A DNA stretch of 5,917 nt from CAYFMP01 sp964344215 (GCA_964344215.1 CAYFMP010000127.1:1-5917); one strand, 5' to 3'. Shown: positions 1-5,917, numbered from the stretch's first letter. Notes: generated by a model not told the origin, from the letters alone. Translations and numbers: made by a program.

Positions 1-6
1 ATGATG

Positions 7-70
7 TAGAGCAGATTCACATGCTTTGACGGATCGCCCGGGCGATTCCGACAAATCATGATCTGCTCTA
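7..70. repeat. 64-nt imperfect palindrome, probable interspersed repeat element
   Basis: The outer arms TAGAGCAGAT (7-16) and ATCTGCTCTA (61-70) are perfectly complementary. Inside them the pairing continues as 20-23 with 57-60, 25-28 with 52-55, 30-32 with 48-50, and a central palindrome ATCGCCCGGGCGAT (33-46). About 28 base pairs form in total, with one 3-nt bulge, a single-base bulge and two mismatches. It lies outside any supported gene. Short palindromic elements with similar TAGAGCA-type ends are scattered through many alphaproteobacterial genomes (from memory, not checked here). It could be such a repeat or the 3' structure of an upstream transcript. The structure is seen directly; the class assignment is inference. 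Confidence 0.65.
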
Positions 71-127
71 GGGACACCGGCACATGTATCAGGTCCGGCT
101 GTTTTCTTTTATTTTTCGGGGCCGGCG

Positions 128-133
128 TAATAT
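128..133 (+). promoter_or_regulatory. possible -10 element upstream of the Panacea-like gene
   Basis: TAATAT lies in a locally AT-rich stretch (101-136) within otherwise GC-rich DNA, 88 bp before the likely start codon at 221. It matches the sigma-70 -10 consensus at 4 of 6 positions. No good -35 hexamer is visible at the usual distance; only the T-rich tract 101-116 lies there. The T tract could instead belong to a terminator of an upstream gene, but no convincing stem precedes it. Confidence 0.25.
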
Positions 134-145
134 TCTTGAAGGAAC

Positions 146-160
146 CGACCGATACGGTCG
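146..160. repeat. short inverted repeat CGACCG-ATA-CGGTCG, possible operator
   Basis: Two perfect 6-bp arms (146-151 and 155-160) flank a 3-nt spacer. The repeat sits just downstream of the possible -10 element at 128-133 and upstream of the gene starting at 221, where a repressor operator could lie. Antitoxin-type genes are often autoregulated through such sites. A chance palindrome in GC-rich DNA is also possible. Confidence 0.3.
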
Positions 161-220
161 CCGTCGGCCCCGCTCAGTCGTTGCATCGGGTTGGGCGACC
201 GCAAGCGAACGGAGACGGCG

Positions 221-751
221 ATGCCGGCCGACGTCAAGAATGCCTTCGATGTAGCGTTTTTCTTCGCCGACATGGCGCTCGACGACAACGAGTACCTGCA
301 GCCCCAAAAACTGCAGCGCCTTCTGTTCATTTCACAGGCCTATTACGCGGTCGCGTTCGATGGCCGCAAGCTGATGCCGGCTATCTTCGTGGCCGACGAG
401 ATGGGCCCGATCGAACCCAACGTCTACATGGCGTTCTCGAGAGTCCGCCCCGATCTCGTTGCCGACCTTTTCCTGCCACAGGAAGTGCAGGCGTTTCTCG
501 AGGGCGTTTGGCGGCGCTTCGGGCACCAGTCGGCCGACCGCCTGACCAAGATGACCTGCGAGACCACGGCCTACAAGCAGGCATACAGAAGGGGGAACCG
601 GGCCGAGATTCCGCTGGAGGCGATGCGGTTGTCGTTTGCCCGCGGCGAGCAGACTCCGGGAGTTAGCCGCGTCGTCAAACCGAAGATCATGCGGACCCAA
701 TCGGGCCGCGCCGTCACCGTCAAATCCTGGGTGCCGGGCGCCAAGAAGTAG
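221..751 (+). CDS. Panacea-domain (SocA-like, formerly DUF4065) protein
   Basis: Predicted 176-residue cytoplasmic protein with no signal peptide or membrane segment. It resembles the Panacea/SocA family. Residues 9-20 form an N-terminal helix (FDVAFFFADMAL). The hallmark segment QPQKLQRLLFISQAYY (27-42) follows, then GPIEPNVY (62-69), which matches the family's GPV-P-VY motif. A helical C-terminal part has the usual 'L-K-M-T-x-E-T' region near residues 108-116. In Caulobacter, SocA is a ClpXP adaptor-antitoxin for the toxin SocB; Panacea proteins also act as antitoxins to many unrelated toxins. ATG 221 is chosen because GGAGA (211-215) lies 5 nt upstream; an in-frame TTG at 191 has no such site. 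No toxin gene is visible on either side, so it may be an orphan or its partner may lie upstream of the window. The family call is by motif memory and fairly confident; an antitoxin role is inference. Confidence 0.75.
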   Translation: MPADVKNAFDVAFFFADMALDDNEYLQPQKLQRLLFISQAYYAVAFDGRKLMPAIFVADEMGPIEPNVYMAFSRVRPDLVADLFLPQEVQAFLEGVWRRFGHQSADRLTKMTCETTAYKQAYRRGNRAEIPLEAMRLSFARGEQTPGVSRVVKPKIMRTQSGRAVTVKSWVPGAKK

Positions 752-782
752 GGGCGGCGGCGTCCGTCCGTCCGCTTTCAAC

Positions 783-810
783 TTGCGGAATGCGCCGACT
801 TCTTTACTAT
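783..810 (+). promoter_or_regulatory. possible sigma-70-type promoter of the liv operon
   Basis: TTGCGG (783-788) and TACTAT (805-810) are separated by 16 bp in the 152-bp gap before livK. They match the -35 and -10 consensus at 3 of 6 and 4 of 6 positions, and the -10 sits in the most AT-rich part of the gap. Transcription would begin near 817 and give a leader of about 87 nt. Weak evidence from sequence alone. Confidence 0.3.
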
Positions 811-834
811 TTGGAGCAGCTTTCACAATCGACT

Positions 835-860
835 CGGCCGACGGCTTGGACCGGCGGCCG
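835..860 (+). promoter_or_regulatory. hairpin in the livK leader
   Basis: CGGCCG (835-840) pairs with CGGCCG (855-860), and CGG (842-844) pairs with CCG (851-853) across one A-G mismatch, leaving the loop CTTGGA. The hairpin ends 28 nt before the GGGAGGAG ribosome binding site (889-896) and has no T run after it, so it is not a terminator. It might stabilise the mRNA 5' end or bind a regulator. It may also be a chance product of GC-rich sequence. Confidence 0.35.
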
Positions 861-903
861 GATATGAACCAAGAACGCTACCAAACTAGGGAGGAGAACT
901 TCG

Positions 904-2145
904 ATGTCGAAACCGACAACCCTTTTGAGCGCGCTCGCCGTTGGTGTCGCCGCCGTCGGCCTCGTAGCCGCCGGTCAGGCCAGCGCCAAGGTTGAGGGCA
1001 ACACCATCACTCTGGGTTCGGCCATCTCGTTTACCGGCAAGTACTCGACCAACGGCATCCACGCCAAGAACGGCTATAATCTGGCCGTAAAGCGCATCAA
1101 CGAGATGGGCGGCGTCAATGTCGGCGGCACCGCCTACAAGCTTAAGGTCATCTACTACGACGACGAATCGACCCCGGCCCGCACCGCGCAGTTGCTTGAG
1201 CGCCTGATCAAGCAGGACGGCATCAAGTACATGCTTGGACCATACAGTTCCGCCACCACCAAGGCCGCCGCGCCGGTCACCGAGAAATACAAGATTCCGA
1301 TGGTCGAGGCCGAAGGCGCGTCGCGCTCGCTGTTCACCAAGGGCTACAAATACCTGTTCGCGGTGCTTTCCACTTCCGAACAGTACTTGGCCAGTTCCGT
1401 CGCCCTGGCGGCCGAGATCGCCAAGAAGAACGGCAAGAGCCCAGGCAGCGTCAAAGTCGCCATGGCCTTCGAGAACGATCCGTTCTCCTTGGACGTCCGC
1501 GCCGGCGTCATCGATGACGTCAAAAAGCACGGCCTGAAGATCGTCATCGACGACAAGCTGCCGCGCGACCTGTCCGACATGTCGGCGACCCTGACCAAGG
1601 TCAAGGCTCTGAAGCCCGACCTGCTTGTGGTTTCCGGCCACTCCAAGGGGGCGGCGACGGCCGCCCGCCAGATCAAGGAGTTGAAGATCGATGTGCCGAT
1701 GATCGCGCTGACCCACTGTGAGGCGGCCAAGATCGTCAAGAAGTTCGGCGCTTCGACCAACGACTTCCTGTGCCCGACCCAGTGGGCCGAGACGCTGAGT
1801 TATTCCGGCAAGTACTTCGGCTCGGCGGCCGAATACGACAAACTCTTCAAGTCCACCTACGACGGCTACAAGAACGTGCCCTATCAGGCCGCCCAGGCGT
1901 CGGCCGCGGTGCTGGTCTGGAAGGAGGCCTTCGAGGCCGCTCAGTCGTTCGATACCGAGAAGGTTCGCAAGGCGATTGCCGACACCAACATGCAGACGTT
2001 CTACGGCAACATCAAGTTCTCGGACAAGGGCAACAACATCGCCAAGCCGATGGTGCTGCGCCAGATCCAGAACGGGACCTTTAACGTCGTGGCGCCGTCG
2101 AAATGGGCGTCACACCCGGTCAACCATCCGCGGATGGTGAAATAA
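904..2145 (+). CDS. livK: branched-chain/hydrophobic amino acid ABC transporter periplasmic binding protein (LivK-type)
   Basis: Periplasmic ligand-binding protein of 413 residues that delivers its ligand to the LivHMGF complex (HAAT family, Peripla_BP_6 fold). A Sec signal peptide is clear: K3, a hydrophobic stretch 7-24, then the AxA site ASA, so cleavage is expected after A28 to leave about 385 residues. There is no lipobox cysteine, so the protein should be soluble. The mature start (GNTITLGSAISFTGKYS) and the segment GPYSSATTKAAAPVTEKYKIP, with S115-S116, match the family's region that binds the ligand's carboxylate. It has only two cysteines, C272 and C290, which could form a disulfide. 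GGGAGGAG (889-896) lies 7 nt before ATG 904 and fixes the start. It is the first gene of the operon and is separated from livH by a terminator-like hairpin. The ligand cannot be decided: Leu/Ile/Val is the default, but amides, urea or other amino acids are known in this family. Confidence 0.9.
   Translation: MSKPTTLLSALAVGVAAVGLVAAGQASAKVEGNTITLGSAISFTGKYSTNGIHAKNGYNLAVKRINEMGGVNVGGTAYKLKVIYYDDESTPARTAQLLERLIKQDGIKYMLGPYSSATTKAAAPVTEKYKIPMVEAEGASRSLFTKGYKYLFAVLSTSEQYLASSVALAAEIAKKNGKSPGSVKVAMAFENDPFSLDVRAGVIDDVKKHGLKIVIDDKLPRDLSDMSATLTKVKALKPDLLVVSGHSKGAATAARQIKELKIDVPMIALTHCEAAKIVKKFGASTNDFLCPTQWAETLSYSGKYFGSAAEYDKLFKSTYDGYKNVPYQAAQASAAVLVWKEAFEAAQSFDTEKVRKAIADTNMQTFYGNIKFSDKGNNIAKPMVLRQIQNGTFNVVAPSKWASHPVNHPRMVK
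2123..2138. repeat. 16-bp perfect palindrome at the 3' end of livK
   Basis: ACCATCCGCGGATGGT is self-complementary over all 16 bases and covers the last coding positions of livK (the His-Pro-Arg-Met-Val region), 4 nt before the TAA stop codon (2143-2145). In mRNA it would form a short hairpin just ahead of the intergenic terminator-like structure. It may protect the livK 3' end or be chance. Confidence 0.45.
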
Positions 2146-2185
2146 GCCGGTTTCCCTCCCATAGGGATGAAGCTATAACGGTTGT

Positions 2186-2223
2186 CCGCCCCCGCCCATC
2201 GCCGGGCGGGGGCGGCGGCTTTT
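2186..2223 (+). terminator. intrinsic terminator / attenuator between livK and livH
   Basis: CCGCCCCCGCCC (2186-2197) and GGGCGGGGGCGG (2204-2215) form a perfect 12-bp stem, almost all G-C, with a 6-nt loop ATCGCC. After a 4-nt spacer comes a run of only four T (2220-2223). The stem is very strong but the T tract is short and offset, so termination may be partial. Within a livK-livHMGF operon this fits the common pattern in which binding protein is made in excess of the membrane complex. The gap between the genes is 104 bp. livH could also have its own promoter, but none is evident. Confidence 0.7.
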
Positions 2224-2249
2224 AACGGCGTTGGCGGAGACAGATCGTC

Positions 2250-3138
2250 GTGTTGGACAACCTCTCACTTTTGACCCTAGCGCCGGTATTGAACATCCAG
2301 TTGCTGCTGGATGGGCTCTTCATCGGCGCCACCTTCGCGCTCGCCGCCTACGGACTGGCGCTGGTCTGGGGGGTGATGAATGTTAAGAACCTGGCGCAGG
2401 GCGAATTCGTCATTATGGGCGGGTATCTAGCCTGGTTCATGGGCCAGAACGGGCTGCATCCCATCCTGTCGCTCCCCATAGCCATCGTCGTCATGTTCGC
2501 CTTCGGCTGGGCGGTCTACCGCGTTATCATTTCCCGCGTCGTCGACAAGGACATGTTCACGTCGCTGTTGGCCACATTCGGTCTCGCCATCGTCATCCAG
2601 CAGGCCCTGAATTTGGCCTTCGGGCCGGAAGTGCAGGTCGCCGAATCCGGCTTCGACACGCGGTCCTATTTCGACGGCAGCGTCACCGTCGCCGAGATCA
2701 AATTCATCTCTTTCCTGCTGTGCTGCTTCCTCGCCGCCCTGGTCGTCGTTTTCATGAAAAAGAGCCGCATGGGGCAGGCCATCCGGGCGACGGCGCAGGA
2801 CGCCCGCGCCGCCAAGGTGATGGGCATCGACACGGACCGAGTCTACGCCTTCACCTACGCCCTCAACGCCGCCATCTGCGGGGCGGCCGGCGTGATGGTC
2901 TCGATGATCTGGGTGATCCAGCCGTTCTACGGTATCGGTTATTCGATCCGCTCGTTCGTTATCGTCGTCGCCGCCGGTCTCGGCAACCTGCCGGGCGTCG
3001 TGATGGCGGCCTTCGGTCTCGGCGTCGCCGAGAACTACGGTGGCTTCGTGCTCGGCGCCGAGTTCCAGCAGGCGACGGTGGTCGGGCTGCTGGTCGTGGT
3101 CCTGATCATCCGCCAGATCCAGATGAGCCGGCATCGGC
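2250..3138 (+). CDS. livH: branched-chain amino acid ABC transporter permease LivH, 3' end hidden by gap
   Basis: Inner-membrane permease that pairs with LivM to form the translocation channel. The visible part is 296 residues, close to the usual family length of about 290-310, so only a few residues and the stop are missing. The family signature is clear: GLFIGATFALAAYGLALVWG (22-41), then NVKNLAQGEFVIMGGYL (44-60). Further hydrophobic segments lie near 70-92, 104-124, 150-170, 198-221, 234-262 and 275-290. The cytoplasmic coupling loop that contacts the ATPases is at about 173-194 (MGQAIRATAQDARAAKVMGI). The start is GTG 2250, with GGAGA (2236-2240) 9 nt upstream; TTG 2253 is a possible alternative. 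Reading through the Ns gives a 374-residue product whose tail after residue 296 is out-of-frame livM sequence and should be ignored. Confidence 0.88.
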
Positions 3139-3152
3139 NNNNNNNNNNNNNN
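3139..3152. other. assembly gap of 14 N at the livH-livM junction
   Basis: Fourteen undetermined bases interrupt the sequence. The upstream side ends in livH codons (Ser-Arg-His-Arg) and the downstream side is already in the livM frame, so the gap holds the livH stop and probably the livM start codon. If the length of 14 is true, the two genes lie in different frames and nearly abut or overlap. The real length may differ. Confidence 0.95.
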
Positions 3153-4197
3153 GGAACTGGTCGCCTATACCGTCCTTCTGGCCATAGGCATTCTCGGGCC
3201 GATCCTGTTCCCCGCCTATACGTTCCAGATCGCGGTGCTCTGGATCATGGTGCTGTTCGCCCAGACATGGGACGCCATGGGCGGACAGATGGGCTACAAC
3301 TCGCTGGGCAACATCTTCTTTTTCGGCTCCGGCATGTATATCAGCGCCGTTACCCAGATCGGGCTGTTCTATGATGTCGGCGTCTACACCTCGGCGTTCG
3401 GCGCCGACAAGGCGGAATTCACGCCGGACCAGTATTTCATCGGCATCTTCGCCGGCATGGGCTTCGCAGCCGTCGGTTCGGCAATACTGGCCGCCATGAT
3501 CGGGTGGGTCGTATTCGGCCTGCGCGGGCCTTATTTCGCCATTGGAACCCTAGGTATCGCGTTGTCGGCCGGCGAACTGGTCGGCGCCTGGGAATGGGTC
3601 GGCGGCGGCGGCGGCATCGCGCTTCCGGTCTATCCCGGCAGCGGCGACGCGAAGTCGCTGTTCTTCTACATTCTGTGTTTCCTGTCCGCCGTCGCCACCT
3701 TCGTCTTCTTCAAATGGCTGTATACGACCCGCTTCGGCCTCGCCGTCAATGCAATTCGCGACGACGAGGACAAGGCCGAGGCGATGGGCGTCCACACGCT
3801 CCGCCACAAGACGGTGGCGTGGTCGATCTCGGCCTTTTTCCTCGGCATTTCAGGCGCCTTGTTCGGCAACATGACGGGCTTCATCGAGCCCTTGGAGGTC
3901 GCCTTCCCGACCATCACCTTCGGCATCTTCATGGTCGCCATGTGCCTGCTCGGCGGCAAGGGGACCTTGTGGGGGCCGGTGCTCGGCGCCATCCTCTTCC
4001 ACGTTATCAAGGAAGCGACCTGGACCTGGTTCCTGGGCTGGCAGTGGGTCGCCCTGGGTGGCATCATCATCGTCAACATCGTTTTCTTCCAGCAGGGTAT
4101 CGTCGGCTGGATGCAGGAGAAGTGGCCGGAAATGTTCGGCATCGAGGTCGAGGCAGCGGACGGCGGCGACGGTCCCGAGACGGAGGCCGCCGAATGA
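3151..4197 (+). CDS. livM: branched-chain amino acid ABC transporter permease LivM, start codon in gap
   Basis: Second inner-membrane permease of the transporter, partner of LivH. The livM frame is open from the first base after the gap and already encodes a plausible N-terminal membrane segment (ELVAYTVLLAIGILGPILFP), so the true start lies in the gap. 3151-3153 reads NNG and could be ATG or GTG. A GTG at 3235 would cut off the first transmembrane segment and is rejected. With 3151 as start the protein has 348 residues. Family features are MGYNSLGNIFFFGSGMYIS near 48-66, GLRGPYFAIGTLG, the ATPase-coupling loop FGLAVNAIRDDEDKAEAMGV (195-214), and LLGGKGTLWGPVLGA near the C-terminus. The last 17 or so residues are strongly acidic. 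The stop overlaps the livG start (ATGA, 4194-4197), indicating translational coupling. The function is confident; the exact start is not visible. Confidence 0.88.
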   Translation, partial: XELVAYTVLLAIGILGPILFPAYTFQIAVLWIMVLFAQTWDAMGGQMGYNSLGNIFFFGSGMYISAVTQIGLFYDVGVYTSAFGADKAEFTPDQYFIGIFAGMGFAAVGSAILAAMIGWVVFGLRGPYFAIGTLGIALSAGELVGAWEWVGGGGGIALPVYPGSGDAKSLFFYILCFLSAVATFVFFKWLYTTRFGLAVNAIRDDEDKAEAMGVHTLRHKTVAWSISAFFLGISGALFGNMTGFIEPLEVAFPTITFGIFMVAMCLLGGKGTLWGPVLGAILFHVIKEATWTWFLGWQWVALGGIIIVNIVFFQQGIVGWMQEKWPEMFGIEVEAADGGDGPETEAAE

Positions 4198-4937
4198 GCA
4201 CGTTGATCGAGGTCGAGGGCGTCTCGAAATCGTTCGGCGGCGTCATCGCCAACGCCAACATCTCGCTGGAAGTGCCGGAAGGGAGGATCACCGGCCTGAT
4301 CGGGCCGAACGGCTCGGGCAAGACGACCCTGTTCAACTCCATCGTCGGCTACCACCCCATCGACGAAGGCTCGATTCGCTTCGAGGGCCGTGAGATTTCC
4401 AAGCTCAAGGTCCAGCAGATCGCCCGCCTCGGCATGCTCAGGACCTTCCAGCAAACCCGCATCTACGCGAAGATGAACGGCATCCAGAACATGCTGATCT
4501 CGGTGCCGCACCGCAACGCCGCCTTTACCGACATGTTCCGGCCCTATTCCAAGGAGAACCTGGAGCGGGCCGAGGCGCTGCTCGAGTTCGTCGGCCTCTA
4601 CGCCAAGCGCAAGCTGCCGTCGGGCGACCTGTCGTTCGGCCAGCAGAAACTGCTCGAGTTCGCCATGGCGCTGATGAACGAGCCCAAGGTGCTGCTGCTC
4701 GACGAACCGACGGCCGGCATCAATCCGACCCTGATCAACGGGCTAATCGACCGGTTGAAACGGGCCAACACGGATTTCGGGATCACGCTGTTTGTGATCG
4801 AACACAACATGCGCGTGGTCATGAACCTGGCCGACAACATTTATTGTCTGGCCCATGGCGAATTGTTGGCGCACGGTTCACCGGACGAGGTTCAAAACGA
4901 CCAGCGCGTCATCGACGCCTACCTGGGGGCGCACTGA
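4194..4937 (+). CDS. livG: branched-chain amino acid ABC transporter ATPase LivG
   Basis: Cytoplasmic ATPase subunit (247 residues, normal length for LivG) that drives transport together with LivF. All nucleotide-binding elements are visible: Walker A GPNGSGKTT (37-45, K43), the Q-loop FQQTRIY after LGMLRT, the ABC signature LSFGQQ (146-151), Walker B VLLLDEP (166-172, catalytic E171), and the switch histidine H204 in VIEHNM. The variant signature LS-aromatic-GQ instead of LSGGQ, the EPTAGINP segment after Walker B and the IEHNM segment are typical of LivG rather than LivF. ATG 4194 overlaps the livM TGA (ATGA), so translation is probably coupled. Its own stop overlaps the livF ATG by one base. 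No key residue is missing. Confidence 0.92.
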   Translation: MSTLIEVEGVSKSFGGVIANANISLEVPEGRITGLIGPNGSGKTTLFNSIVGYHPIDEGSIRFEGREISKLKVQQIARLGMLRTFQQTRIYAKMNGIQNMLISVPHRNAAFTDMFRPYSKENLERAEALLEFVGLYAKRKLPSGDLSFGQQKLLEFAMALMNEPKVLLLDEPTAGINPTLINGLIDRLKRANTDFGITLFVIEHNMRVVMNLADNIYCLAHGELLAHGSPDEVQNDQRVIDAYLGAH

Positions 4938-5830
4938 TGTCGGACGACACCCTGAGCACCGAAGAGGAAGCCAAGCGGCGCGCCGCCGGCTACCATATGG
5001 GCGAAGTCGACACCGTCATCTCGGTCGAGGAGGTCGACCGCCAGGCCCGCGCCATCGCCGAGCCGGTCAGCCTCGAGCGCATTGCCGGGTTGGTCGGCGG
5101 CGACCCGTTTGTCCGCATCGACAACCTCAACGCCGGCTACGGCAAAATGGAGATACTCCACCACCTCAACCTGCAGGTCGGCAAGGGACAGTCGCTGTGC
5201 CTGATCGGGCCGAACGGCGCCGGCAAATCAACCATCCTGCATTCGATCTTCGGCTTCACCAACATCTTCTCCGGCAATATCCTGGTCGGCGACGGCGACG
5301 ACAAGCGCGACGTCACCGACCTGACGTCGTCACAGAAATTGCGCGACGCCGGCATCGCCTACATCCTGCAGGACAAATCGGTGTTCCCCGGCATGACGGT
5401 CGAGGAGAACCTGTGGATGGGCGGCTACCTGATGGACACGCCGGACCAGGCCAAGGAGGCGGCCGAGCGGGTTTTCGACAAGTACGACCGCCTGGCGGCC
5501 CGGCGCAGCCACGCGGCCGGCGTGTTGTCCGGCGGCGAGCGGCGGCTGCTGGAAATCTCCCGGGCGCTGGTCATGGGACCGGACGTGCTGCTGGTCGACG
5601 AACCGTCGATCGGCCTCGAACCCCGGTTCATCGACATGGTCTTCGAAATCTTGGACGACCTGCAGAACGCCGAGGGCAAGACCATCATCATGGTCGAGCA
5701 GAACGCCAAGAAGGGCCTCGAGTTCGCCGACATCGGCTACGTCCTGGTGTCGGGCGAAGTCGCCATCGCCGGCCCCGGCGACGAGCTCCTCGAAAACCCC
5801 GACGTCGGGCGGCTGTTCCTCGGCGGCTAG
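4937..5830 (+). CDS. livF: branched-chain amino acid ABC transporter ATPase LivF with N-terminal extension
   Basis: Second cytoplasmic ATPase of the transporter, 297 residues, while LivF is usually about 235. The ABC domain begins near F58 (FVRIDNLNAGYG, A-loop Y68). It has Walker A GPNGAGKST (91-99, K97), Q-loop Q145 in YILQDKSVFPGMTVEENL, signature LSGGERR (197-203), Walker B VLLVDEP (217-223, E222) and Q255 in MVEQNAKKG. Gln instead of the switch His is normal for LivF. The extra 57 N-terminal residues are charged and probably helical (STEEEAKRRAAGYHMG, then VEEVDRQARAIAEP); I know no function for them. ATG 4937 overlaps the livG stop (TGATG), the typical coupled start, although only a weak G-rich site (4925-4929) precedes it. 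A later start at ATG 4997 lacks a ribosome site. An internal start cannot be fully excluded. Confidence 0.9.
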   Translation: MSDDTLSTEEEAKRRAAGYHMGEVDTVISVEEVDRQARAIAEPVSLERIAGLVGGDPFVRIDNLNAGYGKMEILHHLNLQVGKGQSLCLIGPNGAGKSTILHSIFGFTNIFSGNILVGDGDDKRDVTDLTSSQKLRDAGIAYILQDKSVFPGMTVEENLWMGGYLMDTPDQAKEAAERVFDKYDRLAARRSHAAGVLSGGERRLLEISRALVMGPDVLLVDEPSIGLEPRFIDMVFEILDDLQNAEGKTIIMVEQNAKKGLEFADIGYVLVSGEVAIAGPGDELLENPDVGRLFLGG

Positions 5831-5904
5831 ATGTGATGTCCCAAGAGGTTGTTCATTCGGTTCACCCTTGAGAAGCTGAAGTTTGCAACAACAAAGGCCA
5901 ACCG

Positions 5905-5910
5905 AGGAGG
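5905..5910 (+). promoter_or_regulatory. ribosome binding site for a gene starting just beyond the window
   Basis: AGGAGG is a perfect Shine-Dalgarno match, and exactly 7 nt (5911-5917) follow before the window ends. A start codon at 5918 would be ideally spaced, as for livK (GGAG, then 7 nt). The 75 bases between livF and this site show no convincing terminator, so the next gene may belong to the same operon. Its identity is not visible. Confidence 0.6.
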
Positions 5911-5917
5911 ACCGAAT

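Noticed and set aside
58..666. 202-codon frame on the plus strand overlapping the Panacea-like gene
   Set aside because: Arg/Gly/Ala-rich shadow in another frame, no domain signal, and its start lies within the palindromic element.
761..774. Triple GTCC tandem repeat after the Panacea-like gene
   Set aside because: Only three 4-bp units in GC-rich spacer; too short to support a functional repeat.
886..1716. 276-codon open frame on the minus strand opposite livK
   Set aside because: It lies fully opposite a clear binding-protein gene, its product is low-complexity G/V/D/R-rich with no recognisable motif, and such shadow frames are common in GC-rich DNA.
3666..4511. 281-codon open frame on the minus strand opposite livM and livG
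   Set aside because: Antisense to two well-supported genes, no family motif, no ribosome site; a codon-bias shadow.
4629..4646. Non-canonical ABC signature LSFGQQ in LivG
   Set aside because: An aromatic residue in place of the first Gly of LSGGQ is usual in LivG proteins.
5699..5701. Gln instead of the switch-loop His in LivF as a possible inactivating change
   Set aside because: Gln at this place (VEQN) is the normal state of the LivF family, so it is not a defect.
4855..5871. 338-codon plus-strand frame overlapping livF
   Set aside because: Arg-rich out-of-frame translation of livF, where all ATPase motifs are in the other frame.
5851..5892. Possible stem between GTTGTT and AACAAC after livF
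   Set aside because: Six weak pairs across a loop of about 30 nt with no T run; not a believable terminator.

Overview
The window is GC-rich with dense, tightly packed genes and strong GGAGG-type ribosome binding sites. The gene content and codon style fit an alphaproteobacterium, possibly of the Rhodospirillales type; this placement is an inference from style, not from a search. A run of 14 Ns at 3139-3152 shows that this is a draft or metagenomic scaffold.

Layout. Positions 1-220 are non-coding. They begin with a 64-nt imperfect palindrome (7-70) that looks like an interspersed repeat, followed by a T-rich tract and a short inverted repeat (146-160). A solitary gene for a Panacea/SocA-like protein (formerly DUF4065) occupies 221-751. 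A 152-bp leader (752-903) carries a possible promoter and a hairpin. From 904 to 5830 there is a complete branched-chain/hydrophobic amino acid ABC transporter of the Liv (HAAT) type in the order livK-livH-livM-livG-livF, all on the + strand. The last 87 bases end in a perfect AGGAGG placed exactly where it would serve a start codon just past the window edge.

How the genes work together. LivK is an exported binding protein that captures the ligand in the periplasm. LivH and LivM form the membrane channel, and LivG and LivF are the two cytoplasmic ATPases. livM-livG overlap by 4 nt (ATGA) and livG-livF by 1 nt (TGATG), so the ATPases are probably translationally coupled to the permease. A strong GC-rich hairpin with a short T run lies between livK and livH. 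It could end most transcripts after livK, giving an excess of binding protein over the membrane complex. The ligand cannot be read from the sequence; members of this family carry Leu/Ile/Val but also other amino acids, amides or urea.

Most of the window is an ordinary transporter operon. The points most worth a second look are the roughly 57-residue N-terminal extension of LivF, the Panacea protein with no visible toxin partner, the 64-nt palindromic element, and the assembly gap that hides the livH stop and the livM start. I found no convincing evidence of a wholly new system.
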